Assembly: GCF_000160875.1 (NCBI RefSeq)
Contig: NZ_GG700802.1
Span: 79,327 to 143,326, forward strand
DNA length: 64,000 nt
Origin: Lactobacillus iners DSM 13335
GTDB lineage: Bacteria > Bacillota > Bacilli > Lactobacillales > Lactobacillaceae
Reading direction: 5' to 3'
Both the position numbers and the translations under genes were made by a program. The notes under the pieces are model-generated. The model was not told where the DNA came from and ran no database searches. It worked only from the letters and a program-made list of their open reading frames with translations. This document shows positions 9,201 to 17,983 of the stretch, piece by piece (the first letter of the stretch is position 1; each line of letters opens with the position of its first letter).

Positions 9201-9825
9201 AATGTCTATTGCTGAAATAGGTCCTGTTAATTTAAATGCTATTGATGAGTATCAGGAAGTAAAAACAAGGTATGATTTTTTATCTGAGCAACAAAATGAT
9301 TTGTTATCTGCACGTAAAAATATCGAAGTTTCTATGTCTAAACTTGATAATGAAGTGAAAAAACGATTTGAAGATACTTTCTTAAAAATAGCTCAAAAAT
9401 TTAAAACTATATTTCCTATTATGTTTGGTGGCGGACATGCTCAGTTGATGATGGTTGATCCTAAAAATATATTAGAAACTGGAATCGAGATTGTGGCACA
9501 ACCACCTGGCAAGAAATTACAAAGTTTGAGTTTATTATCTGGTGGAGAAAGAGCTTTAACAGCGATAACTTTATTATTTGCGATGTTAGAAGTGAGTCCT
9601 GTTCCTTTTTGTATTCTAGATGAAGTTGAAGCGGCTTTGGATGAAGCCAATGTAGTTCGTTTTGCAGATTTTTTAAATAAATATGAATTACAAACACAAT
9701 TCATTGTCATTACTCATCGAAGAGGTACGATGAAAAAAGTTAATAATTTATATGGTGTAGTCATGCAAGAATCAGGTGTTTCTCAAGTTTTATCAGTGTC
9801 ATTAACTGATGATCAAAATAGGTGA
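6268..9825 (+). CDS. smc: Chromosome segregation protein SMC
   Basis: Condensin ATPase that organises and segregates the chromosome together with ScpA/ScpB. The 1185-residue protein has the split ABC ATPase: Walker A GPNGSGKSN (31-39) at the N-terminus, ABC signature LLSGGERAL near 1089-1097 and Walker B FCILDEVEAALDEAN near 1114-1128 at the C-terminus. In between lie two long glutamine/lysine-rich coiled coils (about 170-495 and 670-1000) and the hinge (about 500-665, GAVGVVGDLLNF ... ISPGGSITGG). The start is GTG after AAAAGG; the next residues PLKQLVLNGFKSFADKT are the family's N-terminus. ftsY follows after 7 nt. Confidence 0.97.
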   Translation: MPLKQLVLNGFKSFADKTTINFNKGITGIVGPNGSGKSNVTEAIRWVMGENSAKALRGENMRDIIFAGSEFRGPLNKAEVCLIFDNHDRQLHLDSDKVAIMRRILRSGDSEYFINNQSVRLKDIRTLFVDSGLSQNSLAIISQGKVDQILNSQAEDRRYIFEEAAGVLHFKQQKLVALKKLDETNNNLIRINDLVKELKARVEPLSEESSLAKQYKFEKKQLDRKLKQLLALEIESLVLEKKEIGSKLSDSKTNLDRIDEEVSRSQKDLEAKKKKSKLLHEQKDDHQSALLHITQEIAQLSTELQIQKQSFEYDAATAKEFEQQHQELIVRKNKLQQIVISQQNDLAQVTNNAQQLADFKKKLGSKLNITPNELNRNLELVRSDYIQTLQDQTTNNNQQVFLKNEIQRLTRAEDSQVVSLSEQVQQSSVKLHQLLQDKKNLMQQHEELAAKNNQKTKEYNLISQHGQKLQEQINHLQNILSQKQAQIDGLKKLQQRHDGYYTGVKFILNNMNKFAGAVGVVGDLLNFSPKLEAALITSLGSGVQSVVTIDKNSAKDAVELLKKYRAGRVTFLPLGGLRKNKIPDSTLRVIKSMDKVLGVAEELVTPTIDKDISEVINYLLGNVIIVEDMQTALQVQSKTGGYYRIVTLDGDIISPGGSITGGIRNQRTNSPLQINLQIAELEDKVGVDLQKMKSLRQELSQLNDKIHQFDITIQKYQRQLLTLESEFNKSNLDYQGQKKENDRLNQLLLLQTNAQKQKQSDIEKIKGQLVEQETLQKVIADKLVSQKSKMESLKREITQFDNDRQHLQAELADNSSKLAVANNKCANLQEQIKQNQEQALLVEKQLQSLAIKMHDLDAKKNNTQNEETLNQKIAMKKSSQEKLTADLTELNTQLGKIDAELNQLESRASRDYELRKNLADNHKKLSIDITKLSDSIRHKLDILSQDYDISYEAALDMVEGEHNLQKQQDLAKDVKLHKMSIAEIGPVNLNAIDEYQEVKTRYDFLSEQQNDLLSARKNIEVSMSKLDNEVKKRFEDTFLKIAQKFKTIFPIMFGGGHAQLMMVDPKNILETGIEIVAQPPGKKLQSLSLLSGGERALTAITLLFAMLEVSPVPFCILDEVEAALDEANVVRFADFLNKYELQTQFIVITHRRGTMKKVNNLYGVVMQESGVSQVLSVSLTDDQNR

Positions 9826-9832
9826 GGTAGTA

Positions 9833-10846
9833 ATGGGATTATTTAATAAGTTAAAAGAAAAATTATTGGGTAAAACAGAAGAAAATAAAGATTCAGAAAT
9901 TACAAAAAAAGACAATGATATTCAAGCTACATATGATCGTGGCTTGAAAAAGACTAGTAATTCTTTAGGTGAAAAACTGAATTCATTTTTAGCACAGTTT
10001 AGAACAATTGATGAAGATTTTTTTGATGATTTGGAAGATTTATTAATTGAAGCAGATGTGGGCTATGAGACAGCAGAACTGCTGACTGATGAATTACGAA
10101 ATGAGGCTAAGCTTAAAAATGTTAAAGATAGCAAATTGTTAAAAAATGTTATTGTTGAAAAATTAGTCGAATTATATGAACAAAATAATACTAAAGATAG
10201 TAAGCTAATCCTTAAAACTGGAGATATGCCTGCTGTGTTCTTATTTGTTGGCGTAAATGGAGCAGGTAAGACAACAACCATTGGTAAATTAGCTAAAAAA
10301 TTAAAAGATGCAGGTAATTCTGTGATGTTAGTAGCAGCAGATACTTTTAGAGCGGGTGCTGTAGAGCAATTAAAAGCATGGGGTCAGCGTGTAGATGTGC
10401 AGGTGATTAGTGGCAATACTAATGCTGATCCTTCATCAGTGGTTTATGAGGGGTTAGAATGTGCTGTTAACAATCATATAGATTATTTATTGGTTGATAC
10501 TGCTGGTAGGTTGCAAAACAAGGTTAATTTGATGAATGAATTAGACAAGATAAATCGTACAATACATCGCAAAATACCTGATCAACCGCAAGAAATATTA
10601 TTGGTTATTGATGGTTCTACTGGACAAAATGCTTTAAATCAAGCAAAGGAATTTGATAAGACAACAAAATTAACCGGATTAGTGTTGACTAAATTAGATG
10701 GTTCTTCAAAAGGTGGAATCGTTTTAGCAATTAGAAATGAAATGTCATTACCTGTAAAATTAGTTGGCTTAGGAGAAAAAGCAGAAGATCTAGCAGAGTT
10801 TGATGCAGAAAAATTTGCGATTGGGTTATTCCATGAGTTGATTTAG
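9833..10846 (+). CDS. ftsY: Signal recognition particle receptor FtsY
   Basis: SRP receptor GTPase that brings ribosome-nascent-chain complexes to the Sec translocon. Start chosen at ATG 9833 (MGLFNKLKEKLLG), which has GGTGAGG correctly spaced; an upstream in-frame ATG at 9809 lies inside smc and has no ribosome site. The protein (337 residues) has a short charged A region, the N domain, and the G domain with GVNGAGKTTT (G1, about 140), DTFRAGAVEQL, DTAGRL and TKLDGSSKGG, ending GEKAEDLAEFDAEKF. Usual length for lactobacilli. The A region is acidic/lysine-rich but short compared with E. coli. Confidence 0.96.
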   Translation: MGLFNKLKEKLLGKTEENKDSEITKKDNDIQATYDRGLKKTSNSLGEKLNSFLAQFRTIDEDFFDDLEDLLIEADVGYETAELLTDELRNEAKLKNVKDSKLLKNVIVEKLVELYEQNNTKDSKLILKTGDMPAVFLFVGVNGAGKTTTIGKLAKKLKDAGNSVMLVAADTFRAGAVEQLKAWGQRVDVQVISGNTNADPSSVVYEGLECAVNNHIDYLLVDTAGRLQNKVNLMNELDKINRTIHRKIPDQPQEILLVIDGSTGQNALNQAKEFDKTTKLTGLVLTKLDGSSKGGIVLAIRNEMSLPVKLVGLGEKAEDLAEFDAEKFAIGLFHELI

Positions 10847-10872
10847 AGTTGCTTTGAGGAGGAAATATTTAG

Positions 10873-12297
10873 ATGAAAAAATTAAGTGCTTGTACAACAA
10901 TATTAGTGGGTAAAAAAGCTACGATAGATGGGTCCACAATGATTGCTCGTAATGACGATACATATAGTCCAATTACACCACAAAAATTTATTATTCAGAA
11001 AGCAGAAAAAAATAATAAAGGACGCATTATTAAATCTTATTTAAATAATTTTCAGATGGAATTACCAGAAAATGCTCAACGTGTGCCAGCTGTACCTAAT
11101 GTTGATTATAAAAAATTAGGTTACTATGATGAAAGCGGAATTAATGAATGCAATGTGGCAATGTCTTGTACTGAGTCAACTTATGGTAATGAAAGAACTT
11201 TAGCTTTTGATCCATTAGTAGTAGATGGGTTAGATGAAGATTGTATGCAAACAGTTGTTTTACCTTATATTAAGTCAGCTCGTAATGGAGTTGAATATTT
11301 AGGTGAATTGATTACTAAGTATGGAAGTGCTGCAGGTAATTCTGTTTTATTTGGTGATAAAGATGAAGTATGGTATATGGAAATTGTAACGGGTCATCAT
11401 TGGGTGGCTCAAAGAATTCCTGATGATTGTTATGCTATTGCTGCTAATAGAGTATCTATTGAAAATGTTGATTTTACAAATGCAGATTATTTTATGTGGA
11501 GTGATGGAATTAGGGAATTTGTTGATGCACATCATTTGAATCCAGATCATCATGGATGGAATTTCCGCCATATATTTGGTACGTACACTGAGCAAGACAG
11601 ACATTATAATACTAGTCGTGTATGGTATGGGCAAAAATATTTTAATCCAGATATTGAGCAGGATCCTCAAGATGGTGATCTGCCTTTCATCAGAAAAGCT
11701 AACAAATTAATTACACAAGAAGATATTGAATTTGTCTTGGGATCTCACTATCAAAATACTCCATATGATCCATTTGGTCATGGAACTGATGAAGAAAAAC
11801 ATATGTATCGTCCAATTGGATTAAATAGAACGCAAAATGCACATATTTTGCAAATTAGAAATGATGTTGATGCTGATAAAGCAGGCATTATGTGGTTATG
11901 TATAGGTGGACCTACTTTTACACCATTTATTCCATTTTTTGCTAATATGAGTGACACTGATGCATCATTTAATAATACTAGTTTAACTTATAATCAAAAT
12001 GATGCTTGGTGGTACTATAAATCATTAGCCAGTTTAGTGGAGAGCCATTATCCACAATTTGTGCAACTTAATATTAAATATTTAGAAGAACTTAATCGTT
12101 ATTACCGTGGCAGAATAGAAGAAATTATTGCTAATAGTGAAGGTCTTGCAGGTACTAAGTTAACTGAATATTTAACATCGGAAAATCAAAAAACTGTCAA
12201 GCATACTAAGAAGTTATCTGATGAGCTTTTTGGCAAAATGTTTATAGAGTCTATTAAGATGTCTAAATTAACATTTAGTATGGATAAAAATTTATAA
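10873..12297 (+). CDS. pepD: Dipeptidase, peptidase family C69 (PepD type)
   Basis: Cytoplasmic dipeptidase that hydrolyses imported or trimmed dipeptides, complementing the Opp system. The 474-residue protein begins MKKLSACTTILVGKKATIDGS; Cys7 is the N-terminal nucleophile exposed after autoprocessing in family C69. Further Ntn-hydrolase features include TIDGSTMIARNDD and CNVAMSCTESTYGNE. The ATG follows GAGGAGGAA. It directly follows ftsY (26 nt gap) without a visible terminator and may be transcribed with it. The next gene has its own promoter. Confidence 0.92.
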   Translation: MKKLSACTTILVGKKATIDGSTMIARNDDTYSPITPQKFIIQKAEKNNKGRIIKSYLNNFQMELPENAQRVPAVPNVDYKKLGYYDESGINECNVAMSCTESTYGNERTLAFDPLVVDGLDEDCMQTVVLPYIKSARNGVEYLGELITKYGSAAGNSVLFGDKDEVWYMEIVTGHHWVAQRIPDDCYAIAANRVSIENVDFTNADYFMWSDGIREFVDAHHLNPDHHGWNFRHIFGTYTEQDRHYNTSRVWYGQKYFNPDIEQDPQDGDLPFIRKANKLITQEDIEFVLGSHYQNTPYDPFGHGTDEEKHMYRPIGLNRTQNAHILQIRNDVDADKAGIMWLCIGGPTFTPFIPFFANMSDTDASFNNTSLTYNQNDAWWYYKSLASLVESHYPQFVQLNIKYLEELNRYYRGRIEEIIANSEGLAGTKLTEYLTSENQKTVKHTKKLSDELFGKMFIESIKMSKLTFSMDKNL

Positions 12298-12317
12298 TAT
12301 AAAATATTTATAGTTAT

Positions 12318-12346
12318 TTGGCATACAATTGGTTATTTAATATAAT
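12318..12346 (+). promoter_or_regulatory. Promoter of divIVA
   Basis: TTGGCA (12318-12323) and TATAAT (12341-12346) are separated by 17 bp, about 60 bp before the divIVA start. It is one of the closest matches to the sigma-A consensus in the window. Confidence 0.75.
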
Positions 12347-12408
12347 ATACTAATAAATATATTGATATTTGTTAAAATGATATTTAAATTGGAATAAGGG
12401 TGATGGCA

Positions 12409-13230
12409 ATGACAATAACACCAATGGAAATTCATGATAAAGTATTTCCAATAGTTAAAAGTGGGTATAGTGCGGAAGCTGTTGATGAATTTCTTGATCA
12501 GATTATTGATGATTATGCAGATGTACTTGATCGCAATGTTGATTTAAAGAACGAAAATTATAAACTTAAGAAACAAATAAGGGATGCATCTTCTGACAAT
12601 ACGCAAATACGTCAGCACATGGTAGAAGTTCAAGAACAAGCAAGACAAATTGTAAATCAAGCACGTGTTACGGCTCACCAAATAATTGATGATGCTAAGG
12701 ACAAATCTGATAGCATGTTAGCTGATACACAAAAGCAACTTGTTCAACAACAAAATATGTTAGAACAATATAATACATTGATGAATGATTATGAATTGCT
12801 TAAAACTGAGGTTGCAAATTTTATTCATGATACCAAAGCTAAATTAAATGAACAAGTCAAAGAATTAGATGATAAGGATTGGCAGATATATTTAGATAAG
12901 CATTATGGTAGGACTCGTTTGTATCCTGCTGATGGTTCACAGCCAATTAAAACTGATGATTCAGATAATCTTATTGACGAGGAAGGTTTAATTAAACCAG
13001 AAGATATAGATAAATATCAAGAATATATACCTGCAGAAAACTTTGATGAAGATATTGACAACAATACGGATACTGAAGTAAACTCTGATAATGAGAAAGA
13101 AGATACTCATAAGATTTTAGAAGGCGATAATCCTACTGTCGTGGAAACAGTAGAAGATGAAAATAGTAATTCTGATTCACTTTCCAGACCTAAGATTATC
13201 TTCCCTGATGATTATAAAGATCATAATTAA
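12409..13230 (+). CDS. divIVA: Cell-division protein DivIVA
   Basis: Membrane-curvature-sensing coiled-coil protein that marks the septum and poles and recruits division and wall-synthesis partners. Start chosen at ATG 12409 (MTITPMEIHDKVF), matching the family N-terminus MxLTPxDIHNKxF and spaced correctly from AAGGGTG; GTG 12400 and ATG 12403 are in frame but too near the ribosome site. The N-terminal lipid-binding region (YSAEAVDEFLDQIIDDY) is followed by coiled coil to about residue 155 and then a roughly 115-residue acidic tail (D/E/N/S rich), probably disordered. divIVA-ileS adjacency is conserved in Firmicutes, but the usual ylmD-sepF-ylmH genes upstream are absent here; pepD precedes it. 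Confidence 0.94.
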   Translation: MTITPMEIHDKVFPIVKSGYSAEAVDEFLDQIIDDYADVLDRNVDLKNENYKLKKQIRDASSDNTQIRQHMVEVQEQARQIVNQARVTAHQIIDDAKDKSDSMLADTQKQLVQQQNMLEQYNTLMNDYELLKTEVANFIHDTKAKLNEQVKELDDKDWQIYLDKHYGRTRLYPADGSQPIKTDDSDNLIDEEGLIKPEDIDKYQEYIPAENFDEDIDNNTDTEVNSDNEKEDTHKILEGDNPTVVETVEDENSNSDSLSRPKIIFPDDYKDHN

Positions 13231-13234
13231 AGTA

Positions 13235-13430
13235 AATCGACAGTAAAACAAGTAGATGAAACAGCGAGCTATTAGATGGTGAGAGATTAGCAATATCGAA
13301 AATGTTGATCAGCTGCCAATTGATTTACCGTAATCTATACGTTACATGAAATATGAGTGGAACATTTTTATGTTCAAGTTAGGTGGTACCACGAAAAACT
13401 TCGTCCTATTTTGGGCGAAGTTTTTTGTTT
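13235..13430 (+). promoter_or_regulatory. T-box leader (tRNA-Ile responsive) of ileS
   Basis: The untranslated region before ileS has the T-box sequence AGGTGGTACCACG at 13381-13393, which pairs with the uncharged tRNA 3' end. A Stem I with the GATGGTGAGAGATTAG stretch (13275-13290) precedes a specifier-loop ATC (Ile) triplet at 13295-13297. The T-box is followed by a terminator hairpin ACTTCGTCC/GGGCGAAGT with TTTTTT (13398-13426). Low isoleucyl-tRNA charging should favour the antiterminator and switch on ileS. An open frame continues upstream through this leader, but it is not coding. Confidence 0.93.
13398..13426 (+). terminator. Regulated terminator of the ileS T-box
   Basis: AACTTCGTCC pairs with GGGCGAAGTT around a short loop and ends in a T run, immediately after the T-box sequence that forms the competing antiterminator. 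Confidence 0.9.
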
Positions 13431-13443
13431 AGAAAGGAAAAAT

Positions 13444-16230
13444 ATGAAAATAAAAGATACACTTAATTTAGGTAATACTAAATTTAAAATGCGTGGAAAT
13501 CTTCCAGTTCGTGAAGCTGAATGGCAAAAGCAATGGGAGGATAACAATTTATATGAACAAAGACTTAAATTAAATGAAGGACATCCTCGTTTTGATATGC
13601 ATGATGGACCTCCTTTTGCTAATGGTAATATTCATATGGGGCATGCATTAAATAAAATATCTAAAGATATTATTGTTAGATATAAAAATATGCGTGGCTT
13701 TTATGCTCCATTTGTTCCTGGATGGGATACTCATGGATTACCTATTGAACAGCAATTAGCTAAAAAAGGTGTTAAGCGTAAAGAATTAAATATGGCTGAA
13801 TATCGTCAGATGTGCCATGATTATGCTTTGAGTCAAATTGAAAAGCAACGTCAAGATTTTAAGCGACTAGGTGTAATGGCTGATTGGAATCATCCATATA
13901 TTACTTTTCAACCCCAATTTGAAGCTCAAGAAATTAGAGTATTTGGCGAAATGTACAATAAAGGTTATATCTATAAGGGTAAAAAACCTGTATATTGGTC
14001 ATGGTCTTCTGAGTCAACTTTAGCAGAAGCAGAAGTTGAATATAAAGATGTTGAAGCAAATTCGATTTTCGTTGCTTTTAAGTTGATTGATGGTAAGGAT
14101 CTTTTGGACACTGATAATACTTATTTGATTATCTGGACTACTACACCATGGACAATTCCTGCCAATGAGGCTATTTGTGTCAATCCTAAGTTTGATTATT
14201 CATTAGTTCAAGTTAATGACAAGAAGTTCGTTGTAGCTACTGGCTTGTTAGAAAAAGTTGCTCAAGAAATTGGCTGGGATGAATATCATGTGGTTAAAAG
14301 CTTTAAGGGCTCAGAGATGGAGTATATGAAAGCTAAACACCCTATATATGATAAAGAGAGTTTAGTTATTGAAGGATTCCATGTTACTTTAGATGATGGT
14401 ACTGGCTTGGTTCATACCGCACCGGGATTTGGTGCAGATGACTTTAATGTAGGATTAAAATATAACCTACCAATTTTTAGTCCAGTAGATGGTCAAGGAA
14501 ATTATACTGATGAAGTGCCTGAATTGGCTGGAATGTTTTATCAAGATGTTGATAAATTAATGCTTGAAAAGCTTAAAGCGTGCGGTGCATTACTTAAGTT
14601 AAAAGTCTTTACTCACTCTTATCCACATGATTGGCGTACTAAAAAACCTGTTATTTTTAGAGCTACGACACAATGGTTTGCATCTATTGAACCATTCCGT
14701 CAACAAATTCTTGATGAAATTGATAAAGTCAATTTTTTGCCAGATTGGGGAAAAATCCGTCTTTACAACATGATTAAAGATAGAGGAGATTGGGTCATTT
14801 CACGTCAACGTGCATGGGGAGTCCCATTACCAATCTTTTATGCAGAAGATGGAACACCGATTGTCACTCCGGAAACAATTGAACATATTGCCAAGATTTT
14901 TGAAAAAGAGGGCTCTATGGCATGGTTCACTAAAACAGCTAAAGAATTGTTGCCTGATGGATTTACTTCATCTCATTCACCTAATGGTGAATTTACGAAA
15001 GAAAAAGATATATTAGATGTATGGTTTGATTCTGGTTCGTCTCATACAGCAGTTATGGCACAAAGACCAGAATTGAGTTATCCTGCTGATTTATATCTTG
15101 AAGGTAGTGATCAATATCGTGGTTGGTTTAATTCTAGTTTAATTACCTCTGTTGCTATTTCAGGCCAAGCACCATATCGTCAAATTTTGTCTCAAGGTTT
15201 TGTTTTAGATGATAAAGGTCATAAAATGTCTAAATCATTGGGAAATGTTATTGCACCAAATGATGTAATTAAACAAATGGGAGCTGAAATCATTCGCTTA
15301 TGGGTAGCTGGTGCGGATACAACTTCCGATGTTGCTGTTTCTCAAGATATTTTGAAACAGGCAGCTGAGAGTTATCGTAAAGTTAGAAATACTATGCGAT
15401 TTATGTTGGCTAATACTTCTGATTTTGATCCAAAAAAGAATACAGTGCCTTATGATGAAATGTCTGGTGTTGATCAATATATGGAAGTTAAACTTAATAA
15501 GTTGTTAGCTGAATGTTTAGAGGCATATGATCATTATGATTTTACTTCTGTATATAAGAATGTATTTAGCTTCTTGTCTAATGATCTGTCATCCTTCTAT
15601 TTAGATTTTGCTAAAGATGTTTTATATATTGAATCTGAAGATGGTCAAGCTCGCCGTTCGATGCAAACTGTCATATATGATTTCTTAGTTAAATTGGCAA
15701 AATTGTTGACGCCTATTTTGCCACATACAATGGAAGAAATTTGGAGTTATTTAAAAGAACCAGAAAAATTTGTACAATTGACAAATATGCCTGAAGTACA
15801 ACATTTCGCTAATGAAAATGTGATTTTAAGCAACTGGAAGAGATTTATGACATTAAGATCTGATGTTTTAAAGGCTCTAGAAGATGCTAGAAATAAAAAG
15901 GTAATTGGTAAATCTTTTGAAGCACATGTTATCTTATATCCGAAAGCAGATACTGCTGAATTATTAGAATCTTTAAATGCAGATGTTCGTCAAATATTGA
16001 TAGTATCTGATTTAACTATCGAAAATGAGACGAAAATGCCACAGAATGTAGAAGAGTTTGCTACTGCTGGTATAGTTGTTGAACATGCACAAGGTGATGT
16101 TTGCCCAAGATGTCGTCGTACAACTAATGATTTTTGTAAGAATGGTAGCTTATCTAATTTATGTTCTAGATGTGCAGATATTGTTTTGAAAAATTATCCT
16201 CAAGTGTCAGAGGAAGGACTTGAAGAGTAA
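13444..16230 (+). CDS. ileS: Isoleucyl-tRNA synthetase
   Basis: Class I synthetase that charges tRNA-Ile and edits valine. Start chosen at ATG 13444 ([14 protein letters not shown]) after AGAAAGGAAA; the frame is open upstream to 13357 but that part is the T-box. The 928-residue protein has the HIGH motif HMGH (64-67) inside [18 protein letters not shown], the CP1 editing domain ([13 protein letters not shown]), KMSKS near 595-599, and a C-terminal zinc finger with four cysteines between about 886 and 909. Full family length. Its stop overlaps the next gene's ATG by one base. Confidence 0.97.
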   Translation: MKIKDTLNLGNTKFKMRGNLPVREAEWQKQWEDNNLYEQRLKLNEGHPRFDMHDGPPFANGNIHMGHALNKISKDIIVRYKNMRGFYAPFVPGWDTHGLPIEQQLAKKGVKRKELNMAEYRQMCHDYALSQIEKQRQDFKRLGVMADWNHPYITFQPQFEAQEIRVFGEMYNKGYIYKGKKPVYWSWSSESTLAEAEVEYKDVEANSIFVAFKLIDGKDLLDTDNTYLIIWTTTPWTIPANEAICVNPKFDYSLVQVNDKKFVVATGLLEKVAQEIGWDEYHVVKSFKGSEMEYMKAKHPIYDKESLVIEGFHVTLDDGTGLVHTAPGFGADDFNVGLKYNLPIFSPVDGQGNYTDEVPELAGMFYQDVDKLMLEKLKACGALLKLKVFTHSYPHDWRTKKPVIFRATTQWFASIEPFRQQILDEIDKVNFLPDWGKIRLYNMIKDRGDWVISRQRAWGVPLPIFYAEDGTPIVTPETIEHIAKIFEKEGSMAWFTKTAKELLPDGFTSSHSPNGEFTKEKDILDVWFDSGSSHTAVMAQRPELSYPADLYLEGSDQYRGWFNSSLITSVAISGQAPYRQILSQGFVLDDKGHKMSKSLGNVIAPNDVIKQMGAEIIRLWVAGADTTSDVAVSQDILKQAAESYRKVRNTMRFMLANTSDFDPKKNTVPYDEMSGVDQYMEVKLNKLLAECLEAYDHYDFTSVYKNVFSFLSNDLSSFYLDFAKDVLYIESEDGQARRSMQTVIYDFLVKLAKLLTPILPHTMEEIWSYLKEPEKFVQLTNMPEVQHFANENVILSNWKRFMTLRSDVLKALEDARNKKVIGKSFEAHVILYPKADTAELLESLNADVRQILIVSDLTIENETKMPQNVEEFATAGIVVEHAQGDVCPRCRRTTNDFCKNGSLSNLCSRCADIVLKNYPQVSEEGLEE

Positions 16231-16448
16231 TGAGGACAGGCATAGTTAAGCAATTTGATAGTCGGTCTCCTTATGGATTTATTGAAGATGATTTGACAGG
16301 AGCTTCATATTTTGTTTTTTATAAATCAATTAAAGAAAGTGGCTATAAAAGATTAGAAGTTGGACAGCGTGTACGTTATCAACTTGCACAGGGTAAAAAA
16401 GGTTTGCAATGTATTAACGTTTATGTTGAAAACAATGAGAGAGGATAA
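16230..16448 (+). CDS. Divergent cold-shock-domain (CSD-like) small protein
   Basis: A 72-residue protein that looks like a single OB-fold cold-shock domain: TGIVKQFDSRSPYGFIEDD resembles the start of Csp proteins (GxVKWFNxxKGFGFI), and RLEVGQRVRYQL resembles LxEGQxVxF. The RNP motifs are altered: the first keeps YGFI only and the second reads YFVFY instead of VFVHF. Its ATG overlaps the ileS stop (TAATG), so it is translationally coupled to ileS and probably under the T-box too. A nucleic-acid-binding role is inferred from the fold only. Confidence 0.7.
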   Translation: MRTGIVKQFDSRSPYGFIEDDLTGASYFVFYKSIKESGYKRLEVGQRVRYQLAQGKKGLQCINVYVENNERG

Positions 16449-16453
16449 TTAAG

Positions 16454-17017
16454 ATGGATATAAGAGAAGAAGAAATTTCTAGAAAACGTATTTTTTCTGG
16501 AAAATTGATCGATCTGGATGTCGAAACCATTAGTTTGCCTAATGGCAAGACCGCTCTGCGTGAGATAGTTAATCATCCTGATGCTAGTGCAACAATTGCT
16601 ATAAATAATCAAAATAAAATGCTGTTGGTAAGGCAATGGCGTGAAGCTATTAAGCAAGAAACTTTAGAGATACCTGCGGGATTAATTGATGATACGGATG
16701 CTTCACCATTGGATGCAATGAAACGTGAATTAAATGAAGAAGGTGGATATCGGGCAGAATATTGGGAAAAGATTTCTGAATTTTATTCATCATGCGGTTT
16801 TTGTAATGAAAAATTGTACTTATTTTATTGTGATACTTTGACTAAAGTAGAAAATAAGCGTCCATTGGATGATGATGAATTCCTCACTCAAGTCTGGTAT
16901 AGTTTAGATGAGTTGAAACAATTGCTTGCACAAGGTATGATCGTTGATTCAAAGACTGTAATGGCTATTAATTTATGGGAAAATATGGTATTAACGGGTA
17001 ATCGTAAGAATGACTGA
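16454..17017 (+). CDS. Nudix hydrolase, ADP-ribose pyrophosphatase-like
   Basis: Probable ADP-ribose or sugar-nucleotide pyrophosphatase of 187 residues, organised like the NudF/YqkG family: VRQWREAIKQETLEIPAGLI, the Nudix box and the SCGFCNEKLYLFYC segment. The Nudix box reads G-L-I-D-D-T-D-A-S-P-L-D-A-M-K-R-E-L-N-E-E-G-G: the REL-EE-G metal-binding core is intact, but the loop before it has one additional residue and an Asp/Ala where the consensus first Glu stands. Lies in the ileS downstream operon, 5 nt after the CSD-like gene, and overlaps the next gene by 8 nt. Confidence 0.85.
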   Translation: MDIREEEISRKRIFSGKLIDLDVETISLPNGKTALREIVNHPDASATIAINNQNKMLLVRQWREAIKQETLEIPAGLIDDTDASPLDAMKRELNEEGGYRAEYWEKISEFYSSCGFCNEKLYLFYCDTLTKVENKRPLDDDEFLTQVWYSLDELKQLLAQGMIVDSKTVMAINLWENMVLTGNRKND

Positions 17018-17261
17018 AAAAAGGTCTGAGTATATTAAAGAAAAAAGAAAAAAAGCTCTTTTTGGTTTCTTTAAGAAAAAAGGTCGCCATGCAGCTGATA
17101 ATTCTGATTTAAAAGATAATATATCAAATGATGAAGTAATAGACCGTCCAAAATTAACCAAAGAGGAAAAAAGCAAACGATTAAAACGCTTTTTAAATCG
17201 AGCAATAATTATTGAATTGATTTTATTAGCTTTGGTATTATTATACTTATTGAAGTTTTAG
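17010..17261 (+). CDS. Small tail-anchored membrane protein, unknown function
   Basis: Product of 83 residues that I do not recognise. It has a strongly basic N-terminal half (KEKRKKALFGFFKKKGRH), a short acidic stretch, a second basic stretch (KEEKSKRLKRFLNR) and one C-terminal hydrophobic helix (AIIIELILLALVLLYLL) reaching the end of the protein, so a tail-anchored topology with the basic part in the cytoplasm is likely. It overlaps the Nudix gene by 8 nt and is followed by mtnN after 11 nt, so it is a real member of this operon. No catalytic motif is visible. Confidence 0.75.
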   Translation: MTEKRSEYIKEKRKKALFGFFKKKGRHAADNSDLKDNISNDEVIDRPKLTKEEKSKRLKRFLNRAIIIELILLALVLLYLLKF

Positions 17262-17272
17262 GGGATTTAATA

Positions 17273-17962
17273 GTGAAGATTGCAATCATAGTTCCAATGG
17301 CTGAAGAGGCAGAGTATTATCATACTAATTTTCAATTTAATGAAATTAAAAAGTATGGTATAACCGAATACAGTCATGGTTTTATAGGTAATAATGAGGT
17401 TTTTATAGGTCTTTCTGGAATAGGTAAGGTAAATGCCGCCATGAATATTACCTCATTATTAGTTAATGAAAAAATTGACCTAATATTTATCACTGGTTCA
17501 GCAGGTGCGTTGCAAACTAATATTCATCAGTATGATCTTGTTTGTCCTGATGCATTTCGTTATTTTGATGCACATAATACTATGGCGGGAGATTATGTAG
17601 AAGGGCAGATACCCCAAGAACCTGCTGAATATGACTTAAATAGTATGTTACGTGATGATTTTATTAAGTATTTACAGGCAAAAAAAATAAGATATTTTTC
17701 AGGATTAGCTGTTACTGGTGATAGTTTTATTGCAACATTTGAAACTAAGAATGCTATTTTGAAAAACTTCCCGGATGCACTTTGCGTGGAGATGGAAGGG
17801 GCTGCTTTTGCTCAAGTTGCATCTAAATTTGGCGTACCGCTAGTTGCACTGCGAGCTATTTCAGATAATGCTGCCAATGAAGCTGCTGTTGATTTTGATA
17901 TCTTTGTCAAAAATGTTGCTAAAAAAGCTGCAAGTATTATTTGCGATTATTTGAAAAATTAA
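17273..17962 (+). CDS. mtnN: 5'-methylthioadenosine/S-adenosylhomocysteine nucleosidase
   Basis: Cleaves MTA and SAH to adenine and the thioribose/ribosyl-homocysteine products, clearing inhibitors of methyl transfer and feeding the AI-2/LuxS route. 229 residues from a GTG start after AGGGGAT. Family motifs: MKIAIIVPMAEEAEY, ITGSAGALQTNI, VTGDSFI, the ribose-binding CVEMEGAAFAQVA and the catalytic Asp in RAISDNA. Sits between the small membrane protein and the cysteine desulfurase, an arrangement with short gaps suggesting one transcript. Confidence 0.95.
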   Translation: MKIAIIVPMAEEAEYYHTNFQFNEIKKYGITEYSHGFIGNNEVFIGLSGIGKVNAAMNITSLLVNEKIDLIFITGSAGALQTNIHQYDLVCPDAFRYFDAHNTMAGDYVEGQIPQEPAEYDLNSMLRDDFIKYLQAKKIRYFSGLAVTGDSFIATFETKNAILKNFPDALCVEMEGAAFAQVASKFGVPLVALRAISDNAANEAAVDFDIFVKNVAKKAASIICDYLKN

Positions 17963-17983
17963 TTTATAAAGGGTTAGATTGGT

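Noticed and set aside
9441..9710. Long minus-strand open frames inside smc and other genes
   Set aside because: They are shadows of well-supported plus-strand genes, with no ribosome site or recognisable product.
13357..13443. N-terminal extension of IleS in the open frame
   Set aside because: It translates the T-box and terminator; ATG 13444 has a ribosome site and the family N-terminus.
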